This document shows positions 48,973-60,600 of a stretch of DNA of 64,000 nucleotides, piece after piece. Source of the stretch: Ciona savignyi. Its lineage: Eukaryota > Chordata > Ascidiacea > Phlebobranchia > Cionidae. Made by a program: the position numbers and the translations under genes. The notes under the pieces were generated by a model that was not told the DNA's origin, did not search any database, and worked only from the letters and a program-made list of their open reading frames with translations. Within the stretch, counting starts at the first letter, position 1, and each line of letters opens with the position of its first letter. Where the stretch lies: assembly GCA_000149265.1 (NCBI GenBank), contig CH003245.1, positions 1,709,474 through 1,773,473 on the forward strand. The letters run 5' to 3'.

Positions 48973-51900
48973 ATGATTTGGGCAAAAGCTAAGCCATATT
49001 TAAATAACATGGGTCCAAAACCAGGCAGCGGTATTTTGGGCTCTGTGCGAGAAAAACTGCTGAAAAATTGGTTTGTTCTTGGAATTGTTACTGTTATTCT
49101 GTTGGCTAGAGCAAAACCTGAATTTGGAGCCAAAGGAGGTATGTTATATATGAGTATATAGGCCTATGTATGGAATTTTATTAATTACTTTGGTCAAGTG
49201 CAAAGTCATTTTCTTTAAAACACATGTCATTAACTATAGCTATCAGGAACTAGCAAGCTTAGTTGAATCATAATATCTTTGAGCTACTGTAATTTTTTTT
49301 ATGATTAGTCCCCATTACAATAATATTATAATCCAAATAGATTTTGTATAAAATTTGTATATTTAGTGACAGACCACTAGAGTTTAATATACTAAGGTCG
49401 GCTGTGTAGAAAAAGTAATTTAAGGAATAAACAAACATACAGTTTACAAAGCAGTCCAGATAATTCTAACTACCCAATCATGTATCGAAACAGTGGAAAA
49501 CCCACCTTTACAACAGAAAAATCACAGGAAACTGTTAAGTCGGTGTTCGCTGATGAATCAGCAACTTCCTGAAACACATCGATACATAAATTGCTTCCAT
49601 GGCTTCGTAATTAGCATCTCTTCCACTGTTGCGCAATATTCAGTGGATACTCTCTTTGATTAATAGCCACACCTCAGTGTGCATCCCGCGTTGTGATTAA
49701 GCTACACAACAGGACTGGGAAATATCACAGGCCACAGCCACATATAATTAATAGCCCCCTTCGAAATTAAATTTTAAAAAAAAGTTCGTTATTGGTGAAT
49801 TCTTTTATCCTACCAAAAGCTTTTTTTTATTGTAAGAATAATCAGTACAATTTAGCTTGTACTTTTTAACGCCAATTTATTATTATCACCATTTCTTTGT
49901 GTTTCTATTTTTTTAATTTTTTAATTATTTAATAAAAACTTTATATATAAATTTATTTACTAGGACCGCTGATGCCCGAGATTACAGTGAAGTACATCGC
50001 AGTGTCGCTCATTTTCTTTAACAGTGGATTATCTCTTAAAACCGAGGAATTAAAGAAAGCTTTATTAAGGGTTGGTATTTGTGGGATGCTGTAGCGAATT
50101 AAAATATTCATGAACTAAACTTGGACGTCTCGATAAGCAGCAATCCACTTTTGCGAAAAGCTTTTTTACCTACGACCTCAAGACGTTATACTGTTTTGTG
50201 GTCTACTCTACTACTCATAGACATTGGTCTACCCCTCTCCCGTAGAAGAAAACATTAATATGATAAAACTTGTATATATGTTCATATGTTGTATAATCTA
50301 CAGATTCAACTCCACACATTCATCCAGTCATTCACGCTTCTATTTACACCTTGCGCGATGTGGATTCTTTTGCACTTTCTTTCCCAGACCAACATCGATA
50401 AGTACCTTATTCAAGGGTGAGTGGAGCAAAAACAATATAAGAATAACTATAAGTAAATATGTATTAATCTAAATTTGAATTATTGTTACATATATAATAC
50501 AGTTGCAAACGAAAATGGGCTGTAAACAATCTAAACATACATTTGTCACAATATATTCTTTGCTTTGTCACAATATATTCTTTTTTTTTCTATACAGTAT
50601 CAGGTAAAATTGTCCCTGATGATTTATGTATATGACTTTTCTTCATACTGCTGGTATTTACTGCAATATAAAAATTCTACAACACAGAATACATAACAAT
50701 TTCTTCCATAGGTTTTACTAAATCTGTCACGGGTTTCACTGCAGTAAGTTTAACCTTTCTATCCTTCAGCTTGCAGATTGTCAGCTGCATGCCACCGCCA
50801 GTTTCATCGGCAGTTATTTTCACCAAAACAATTGGGGGGAATGATGCAGCTGCCATATTCAACTCGGCCTTTGGTAGTTTTCTTGGAATTATTGTTACTC
50901 CAGTCCTGGTCTTTATGTTTGTGAGTCCTTTTGTGTGTTTGGTTTTAAGTTATAGTACTAGGTGTGTTTAAAAAAAATATTACTTGAGCCATTTGATATC
51001 CTATAATATAAACGAACTTTTAATTGCTTTGCTAAATTTTAATAAAGCAATATCTGTTCCAAGGTTTAACGATTTAAAATTATTTTTCCTCAGATGGGTT
51101 CTTCTTCGACAGTTCCATTTATTGACATATTTTCAAGTTTATTTGTAACTGTGGTGTTACCTATACTAATCGGACAGGTAATTTATATCTTATTAATTTC
51201 CCACACTGTTTTTTTTTACCATTTAAAGTCACATTTTTTATCGAGTTTTAGTCATAGTATATATTTACTCTTTGTATCTCAGATTATCCAGAATGTAATT
51301 ATTTTGTCACAATCTTTTCTCTGTGTGTTATTAACAATAGACCAGCAAAAATCAGGAAAAACTAAAAGGAGGAAAACCGGGAAGGCGGGAAAGAGGGAAA
51401 CTGTAATCTAAAATGAATATTAGGTCATTGGGGTTAGTTTTAAACAGGGGGTTAGAGTTAGGGTTAGTTCTAGGGTTGAGATTAGCGTTTAGGAAAGAGT
51501 TAAAATTAATTTTCATAGTTTTGGTAAGCAGTTTCCCTCCTATCCGCTTTCCCTCCATTAGGTATTGCCCGGAAAAATCCCTTATTTCCCCCCACAGGTT
51601 GTTCGGCAATTTGTAAAGGCCTGGTTGGAAAGGACGCAACCCCCATTCGGCATAATCGGAAGTTTCATTTTGCTTTTAATTATCTACACAACATTCTGCG
51701 ACACATTTTCCAACGCCAACTTACAAATTGACTCCTTTAGTCTATTATCAGTTGCAGCTACAGGTAAAATCACTCAAATTTTCGTTTGTAGGTGGTTTGT
51801 CAACTTATTGAACACATTGTTTCTGTTAATTATGTTGTTAAAGTCATTTGTGCTTGTGCTGTAGGTGGTACTTGGTGCATTTAACACACTTACCTATCAG

Positions 51901-53172
51901 CTTATTAAAACTTTTTGAGTTGCTTCTATAGCTGACTTATTTATGCGTGCAAAGATTTTTAGAAAAATATACCAATAAAATTATAGTTATGTATCCAAAT
52001 ATTAAGTTACAGTAACTTACAATTACAATTTTGTTTTCTAACCCAAAAATCTAATTATCAAACTTTTGATACCATCATAAATGACCGCTATGTTCTAAGT
52101 AACATGCTCTTTCGGCCAATACCCTTGTTCCACTTACTGGTGTTTTGCTTATATTTATATCTGTGTTTAACTTCAACCTCATAAATGGTAAACCCGATGT
52201 TAATTTCATAATTGCACTTTGATGACAACCCTTTTTTCCATTCAAGTTCTACTGTGGCAATGTACAATGATAATGCTGGTCTTTTTGATAACAACTCGTG
52301 TGAAATGGTTGGGATTCGGACCAAAGGACACAGTCTGTGCGATGTTCTGTTCAACACATAAGTCATTGACTCTGGGTCAGTACTTTTTAATTAAAATGTC
52401 ATTTTAGTATACTATTCCTAGACAACAATTTATTATTAAAATGTGCATATTAGAGTTATATTAATACCGAGCAGTATAGATATATTAAACCTATATGTTA
52501 TTTTTAAAGCTAACATACTTTTTATTTTAGCAACATCCTTTTTTATTTTTAGTTGAATTTAAATATGAATATGTAGTTCGACCGGTTGGTCTGGTGATAT
52601 AGTGCATCGCCTTTCTGCGGAAGGATTGCACATACGAAACTGGTCAATAGCTAGTCAGTGGTGTCCTTGGGCAAGACCCATTGGAATGATGGGTTTTTCT
52701 TAATTGAAGGAATGTGTAAATCGTATAAAACACACTCAATAGCTCCAGTAGCCCGACAGTGGGCGCGAGGTGATCTGACAATAGCCTGTGTATTAATTTT
52801 CCCATTCACAGGGATAAACATGAATATCCTATCCTACAAGTAACATTGTGTTAATAAAGTAATATTCTGAAAGATGTACTTGTCTCATTATGCTAGAATA
52901 AGCAGAAAAGTACTACATATTTAATTTATTTTCTAGCAGTTTTCCTTTTTCTCCCTGTAAAGTGTAGCCCTCATTGTCAATTGAAACCTGTTGTAATCGC
53001 AGGTATCCCGATGATCAAGATCATCTACCTCGGGAACCCCTACCTATCACTCCTCTCCATCCCTTTGCTCATCTACCATCCGACGCAGATGCTCCTCGGT
53101 GGGATACTTGTTCAGTCCGTCAAATCCTGGATGCACAGGGCACTTAAACCTGAGCTACCTGCGCCAAGTTAA
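48973..53172 (+). CDS. SLC10A7: SLC10A7, bile-acid/sodium symporter family protein 7
   Basis: Polytopic membrane protein of the SLC10 family; in vertebrates it acts in secretory-pathway calcium regulation and glycosaminoglycan biosynthesis. Exons: 48973-49138, 49964-50070, 50304-50416, 50770-50920, 51094-51177, 51598-51763, 52247-52375, 53003-53172; all phases fit. The product is about 361 residues from the ATG at 48973, or 349 from the in-frame ATG at 49009, against about 340 in human. Diagnostic blocks match human SLC10A7: [66 protein letters not shown] and LLIYHP. The weakest point is the exon 2/3 junction, whose donor is GTTGGT. A pyrimidine-rich acceptor at 48934 (TTTTTTCTAG) precedes the start, so the 5' leader is spliced, either to an upstream exon or by spliced-leader addition as known in Ciona. 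Confidence 0.92.
52575..52836 (+). mobile_element. SINE copy in last SLC10A7 intron
   Basis: It shows the head (CGACCGGTTGGTCTGGTG; ACGAAACTGG), the body (GACAGTGGGCGCGAGGTGAT) and the tail (GGGATAAACATGAATATCCT). Confidence 0.7.
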
Positions 53173-53644
53173 TGTGGAGTTCACTTTAACCCCCAACGTG
53201 CAGGCCTATGTTCGGGTTCTATTTTTTTGGAGATCCAAAAAAGGGGAAGCTTTACTTTAAATGAGAAATTGGAACCATAAGCATTGTTTAAAAGCTCTGG
53301 TGCTGATATTATGTAGACTTTTTTATGTATATTTAATCGGTTTTATAGTAGCAATGTTATCTGCAGTCGACATATTTTAAATTTTGAAATTATCTGTATG
53401 AAGCCCTTTTATATTTTTAGAAACTATTTATCCCTGACCAAATTAATTTTTTATTTATATCTCGTTAAAAGTATCTATTTATATTTCGTTAAAATGTATT
53501 GAGTGAAGCATTTTTCTACACAATATTTTCATTTTCACCCTGAGTAACCTTACTACTCGAGGTTGTTGACCTTTGATAGTTTGCTTTATTATACTCAAGA
53601 AACTCTATCTGTGAGTTGTATTTATTTATACGCCTTGTATTATG

Positions 53645-53650
53645 AATAAA
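53645..53650 (+). terminator. Possible polyadenylation signal of SLC10A7
   Basis: AATAAA about 470 bases after the stop codon at 53172, the clearest plus-strand signal in the spacer. Confidence 0.4.
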
Positions 53651-54536
53651 AGATCTAATCCAAAGCCATGCTCTATTTAAAAGATTTTCAGCGGGACACA
53701 TAATATAATTAGAAGTGTATCTGAATTAAAGCCTTTAGTGAAAAAAACATTCACCCTTTTAAATGTTTTGAAACCATTGTTTTCAAAATGTATGTTTAGT
53801 TCCAAATATTGACTTTAATCCCATTTATTTTTTAATCCAATTTTCAAGTTTTTATTTCACTAAACTCAGAATGACAAAATTATAGTTTCCCAGACAAGTT
53901 GCAAAAAGCGTTCATTGTATATTGCTTTATAATCTATTGAATATATACTTCTTTATTGGCGGGGTAAGACAAAATGGAATGGTTATGCTTTATAGGCTAT
54001 TTGCGTAACCACTGTTTAGTTTCCAGTTCTTGAGTTATGTTTTCCATGAATTCATGACAATGTTCCAATTGACACAAGTGTGTTGAATGGGGTCAAATGG
54101 AGAAAATGTCTGGTATCACAGTAATGTTACAAACCTCACTTTTAATATGCGTCTGGACTTTATGATACTTTTGTCTTTCTACACTAAATTTTCCTATCAA
54201 ATATCTAACAAACCAAGCAGCATTATAAAAATTACAAGCTTTCATTTTGCACTCTACAACAGCTAGGTGACAAAAGTTGAACAAGGGTTGTCATACAATG
54301 AACGAGAATTTTATTTAACAAAGTACAGTAGCAGTTTACACCTTGAACATTCAAGCCCTCAAAAGAACAGGTTTCTTCTTCGACCTGTTTGAAGCAGCAA
54401 CACCACCACTCAGTTGTAAATCTGAAAAGGGGTGCTTGGTTAAACGGGAAAATAGTTTTTTACAACATTATATCATATATAATGAGTTGGATAGCACTCA
54501 ACAGAATTTACTGAATTACAGATTCATATGAAGATT

Positions 54537-54542
54537 TTTATT
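54537..54542 (-). terminator. Possible polyadenylation signal of THSD1-like gene
   Basis: AATAAA on the minus strand about 140 bases beyond the stop codon at 54687-54685. Confidence 0.4.
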
Positions 54543-54684
54543 TCTATTTTACCATTGTTTCTATACCAAACATGCTAAAAGACTATTTTATAATAAATCA
54601 TAACTAGGTAACAACTGCTTATGTTGTGTGTGGCATATCAGTTCGGTGCGCCTCCCCCGCATGTGTTTATAACACAAACCTTCA

Positions 54685-57600
54685 TCAGGTGGCCGTCTCC
54701 GATTCACTTAGATGTCCAAACAACAATGCTTCTTGTTGACGGATGTTTTGATCATTTGCGCATGACGAGGTGTAAACTTGCACTGAATCCTGAGTGCCCA
54801 GTTTCTGTGGAAACAAACATGATGTGGCTATTTGTCTTATTCGATAAGTTAATATTTTTTAACTCTACTGAAATAGATTGTAAAATGTAAGTCATTAGAA
54901 CAGGGTAATTTTCCATTATTTTGTTATTGTTAAAGTTCAGAATATTGCATTCCCAAGTCAAAGATTGTGTTAAATCTAAGGACACTAACATGGAATTAAA
55001 ATGGGATCGACTTGATATATTGGATTAAATTGGAAAGAATGCCGAAGATCATAATTCCTTTTTCAGCTTTTGTGATATCCTGTGTGCTAGGTTTAATGAT
55101 GTTTGTGTTGAAAAAGCTACCTTCATTAGTTGAAGTTGCCGCTGTGCCAAGTAATAAGCTGCTTTTGGTTTCGGAGTGACCGGTGTGTCTGTATCACAAT
55201 TCGTGGTCTCTCCAACTGGCGATGGTCGGTCTGTAAATATTACAATTAATTGATTAAAAGTTGTTTAAAATAGTGTTCCATTTAAAATATCATCCGAAAG
55301 GTGGTTGCACCAAGAACTTATACAGTTTTTAAATAATAAAAAATGTAATAGTAATTAACCCTTTAAACTGCCGCTGTCGACTCAAGTCGACAGCGCCGAA
55401 AATTACATAAGTGGAAAAGTATACGGCCGATTTTGATCAGTGAGATGGCGCTGGAGAGCTGAATAATTTCTGCGTTTACCAATATAAGATGATATATAGG
55501 TTTGCATTTGAAATTTTTTAGTTATTTGAGTTTTAAAAAAGGTATACATATATGTGTGTTTTTGTTGTTTTAATTAGTTTTAATTACAGTTTCAGTCCCC
55601 GATTAGTTTTCAACTATTGTCGTCATGGTTCGCTTGTTTAGTTTGAAAACAATCCATTCGTTTTTCGCTTGTATATTTTGGATTAGGCTATTTTTTGAGC
55701 TTATGGAGGGTAAAAACAGATATTCTGATGAAGAAGCTGCCCTTTTGTTGGCTGATAGNNNNNNNNNNNNNNNNNNNNNNNNNNNNNNNNNNNNNNNNNN
55801 NNNNNNNNNNNNNNNNNNNNNNNNNNNNNNNNNNNNNNNNNNNNNNNNNNNNNNNNNNNNNNNNNNNNNNNNNNNNNNTTTTGCTCAGTTTTGTTTTCCT
55901 GTGGGCTGTGGCTATGTGTTTGTGTTTCATTGGGCGAAAGTAAAAAAAAAAAAAAATTTTATGCGTATTACGACGTCATCAGTCAAGTTGTGAGGTCATT
56001 ACAAAAAGAGTAGTGCAAAAATGATCCAAATATAATCATAAATAACTTTGTTACATACTGTTTTGTTTGTAAATAAGAAAAAAAGATAGTTTTTGTTGAT
56101 CTAAATAAAAACACATGACGTCATTGCACAATGCATGACGTCATCAAAATTTAACTAATGTAAAACAAAAGAAAATTTATTACTGAACAACTTTTCTGTT
56201 GATCATATCATGCTAACATCAATAGTTTTTTGTACAGAAGCTTCTAACCTAAGGCGACTTCGCCGAAAAATGACCTAAAAAACAGCCGGCAGTTAAAGGG
56301 TTAATAGTAATTATTGCAAGGAGTTATAACGGGTATAATTTTAATATTATAAATATATGGCTTTAACATTGACAAGTGAATTTGTATTATCATCAGTGGG
56401 TGAAAAAAAACAGTTCGATAAGATAATAATCAATCATTAGTTAACTATAATACTCTACTGTCATTTGCTAAAAGAAAAAACTTTGCATTTAAAGCTACAT
56501 TGGCTAGAATGGGATTGGCATGTTAGGAATAGGAACAGAAAGGGAAAATCGAAGGTTTACAGGTAATTGTCAGATTATTATACTACTGGTAGAACAATAA
56601 CAGTGGACTCTAAAGCAAAACCAACATAGCATGGATCAAAGCCACAACAGGACAGCAAAGTATAAATAGATATACTGCATTGACTATATTACATATGATT
56701 TTACCTGATTCTGTTTCCACAATATTGCTGCAGCTCTTTCCATCGGGTGGTGTGGTGAGACGATTGGACATGGACATACCTGCATGACTCTGGTTTTCTG
56801 AAAGATTAAAATATTACATAATAAGATTAGAAAGAAATCATGTTACCCCTTGCTTTTTATGCTGAAATATTCTCATATTTATAGCAGAGTCAGTAAAAGA
56901 GTGTGCCCACAGTCAGATATCTAAATCAATTTTTTGGAAATCAGAAATTTTGTTATTTGGTGCATCTTAAGTTTTGAACTGATTGGGTTACAATTTTAAA
57001 TCATGTCACTGTTTTAAAGATGTTTCCAGTTCCCACATTATTTTGTTCACATATTTGTTCCCACATTCTATTTAGTAACGTCAGTCAACACCATGCAACC
57101 TAATAAATGGCACCATGCAATTTAATAAATTTAAAAGCTACAGGCTTCACAAATGTGGTTAATGGTAGTGAAAATTTGAATGATGACACATCGTAAAGCG
57201 CTTTAATATGAAAACTATTATTTTCAATATTTGATTCTTGCTGTGTAACTTTTCCTTACTTTGTTTTAATCTGCAACAAGTGACTGTGGTGACTATGACA
57301 ACAATGATGATTATGACAACACAAGCAGTAATCCCTCCCGCCATAACTGGGTTTCTGACTACGTCATCAATCCATGTTTCTTTCTTTATTGTGTCATTAC
57401 CGATGTTAAGTATCGTCGTAGTCTGGAAACTGGCAGCATCTGAAAAATAATAAATTGAGAAATAGTAAAAGGTAAATTGAATAAATTAAACCAACAAAAT
57501 TTAACTGAGTTGCATAGAAAAAAAAATAAGCTAAATCAGCCATGAACTGCAACATCTTCATCAGAGTGTGTTGTAAACCCAATATATTAAATCTTGCAAG

Positions 57601-60600
57601 TTTTTGCGAAGCTATTTATAAAAAATCTATTGCCCAAAATGTACACACACTTTAATAAAACTGCTAAAAAGGTGCAATTTTACTGACCTATAAGTTTGTA
57701 CAAAAGAACAAAACCACACGACTCATCAGTCCTCGAACCCTGCTGTATTTTGTAGCGTATTGTTGCGATATTGGCTTGTGTTCTTACAGTGCTTGATTGT
57801 GATGTGATAGATGATACTCTTCCCTGATCAGTAACAGTGACCAACTCCCCAGAAGTAAGTTGGTTGTCAACCAATTTAAACTCAATGAATTTTGATGGCA
57901 AGGAATAGAACGTCCATATCTGGGAATACAACAATTGTTCAATTTAGTTTGTTTACTGAAAAATTATATTTGGTTGACAGATTAGTTTGCTGGGTTAGTG
58001 CGTCACCTTTCAGCCAAAGTGTTACGGTACAGGTACAAAACTGGTATCTAGCTATTTGGTTGTGTTCTTGGGCAATGTACTTACAAACATTGCTCGAACC
58101 CAGCGGATTAATGGGTTCTAATAAATTGAAGAAACGTGGGAATTATAAACAACACACTGCAATAGATCCGATAACCCGACTGTGTGTGCGAGGTGATCTG
58201 ATGATTGCGTGTAAACAAACCCCTTTTGTTTTCCCATTCACAGGTATAAACATCCTATTTGTCATTGATTAGGAAAATAAAAATGTTTATAACCCATACA
58301 AAGATTTTATAATCTGCCTAAAAACTTACTATTTCATCGCTGTCACCACATTGTCCGGCAATAGGAGAGCTTAGCACTCCACTTGTGTAGGCCTCCACAA
58401 AACAACCACACATGCAAGATGATGTGTTCGTTGATGTCATAGGAGACCCAAACTCACATTCGGAGTTTGAATCATCAGATTCTTCGAACTTGTAGTCAAT
58501 ATTGGAAGCAGAATCTGTAGGGACAAGTCGATTTGAATTGGCCGATATACAAAATACCATACATACAAGATTACAACTATAGAATGTAACTTACAGCTTA
58601 CTGATAACAAAGTTTCCATTTTACTGAAAAATTTTATTTTTACTCCTACACTGCTAATTTAAATTTTTTGCATATTTTGTGGCTTGCCAAGTTCCTTCAA
58701 ATTGCCATGATTTTTGTTCCGAACCTCATTTTAAAAAAGGTCAGTTGATTTATGTTGAACCACAAGGTTATTGGAATAAGTTATGCTAAAACATTACATA
58801 AACAACCATGTTTTTATTAAGTTTAAAAATCAAAACAAATACCTTTAGAGCAATGCTTTCCCATTCCCATAGGTTTCGGATTATCACAAGTTCTTGTGCG
58901 TCTACTAACAGTTTCACTGCATGGCCGTTGGCATTGACTCCAGTATGACCATGTGGTCCATGAACCAGACACATTAAATTCTATGGACATGGATTTTAAC
59001 ATGGATTTAGAATAGCATAATTAGTTTAGTTTATTTTTTTTCGTGATGAAAACACAATGCAGGACCTTTAATAAAAATTTGGAAAATGGTAAATAACGGA
59101 AAAACGACAATCGTTATAACACGTCTAAAAACCAATCAATTATCGATTTTCGGTAACCGTAGATGTGATCGCTAAACCCACAGACATGACCGCAAAACCC
59201 ACTAATAATGTTCCCAGATTCCAGTATAACTGGATGATACCTAAATATAACTATTTAAATATTTTACTACATAAAACTTAAAAATGAAAAACAAAAGAAT
59301 TGAGAATCTCTTAAAACAATTGGATTTTCCTTCGGCCTATTTTCTTAGTTTCAAATTCATGAGGTAATGTTGATAGGATTTTACTAAAACTTCAAAGTAT
59401 ATAATAAAATTTATTTACGATAGGCATAATACTATGTAGCATTGACTAGTTTTCCTACAATTTCTTTGCAGTAAATACTGTGCTACACTGTGAAAAACAG
59501 TCAAATTGTTATTGTCTTACCCACACTATGATTGGTTTGTCTGCACACAGTTCTTAGTGCAACACCTAAGGTCATGTAGCGAAAGCAAATGACTGCACTT
59601 TGTAATTCCTTGAAAATCGATGAACATTCGAATTGGACAAAGTTTTCTGTTTATACAAAAGAAAGTATTTAGCTTTAACAAGTTTTAAATTTTTACTGTC
59701 CAATTGGTTTTATTGAATATGAGCTGTTAAATTCTGGACCAGGAATATGTACTTGTCAATTAGCAAGTTTGGCTGGTGTATCTAATACATTATATAGGTG
59801 ACACTGGCTAATTAGATTGGCCTGGGTTGAAGGTATGTCTTCAAAGTGGCTGGCATGTTCCCAGCGAGAAATAGACTATGTTTGTTATTACATAAACACA
59901 AAGCAAGTCACTTACCATCACCAGAAAGGGTGTGGTTGGTAAGGAGTGAAATATTTCCGTCGTTACCCATGGCAACAACCTCTATGATGTCGCTGGGTGG
60001 AACACACGGTGGTCGTTTGTAATAAACTTTTATCCGGCCATCTGTGACATGTTTATTATGGTTTAGATAAATATGAATATATACTGTAATATGTAAATTA
60101 TATGCGGCAGGGCATACCTACTGTAGATAAAATAAGGTGTCCATTATTTGTCATTACTTCAATTTTAAAAGATTTATCTGAGTCAACAAAATTTCATTAA
60201 TTGCCTTGCCTGAGGGCACAGCCGCAAGTTAAAAATAAAACAGTGGTAAGATGATAGAACCTGCCATCTGTCTGGTATGACATCCATTCACTTAAACCTT
60301 CACACTTAGGTTCAGGTTGTGGGTAAACAGAATGTGTTTTATTGTGTATACAAGCTTTTTAAATAAAAAAAATGAATGAATAATCACTAAAAAATTTGAC
60401 TACCTGGACAATTGGTTATATCGGCAGCCACATCCAACGTGTATTCCCCGCTCCAGTGCACTTTCATGACATCACTTTTAGCGATGATGACATCATTATT
60501 TCTCACAGACATCACCAGCTGAGCCATGTATTCACCAGGTTGGTCGAACACATTACACAAGAATACAACCGACGTTGGTGGGAAAGCAACCTCACGAGTT

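Larger units (their letters stand above)
53173..54684. other. Tail-to-tail spacer of SLC10A7 and the THSD1-like gene
   Basis: This contains the 3' untranslated regions of two convergent genes. AATAAA occurs on the plus strand at 53645-53650 and on the minus strand at 54537-54542. No coding frame is credible. Confidence 0.6.
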
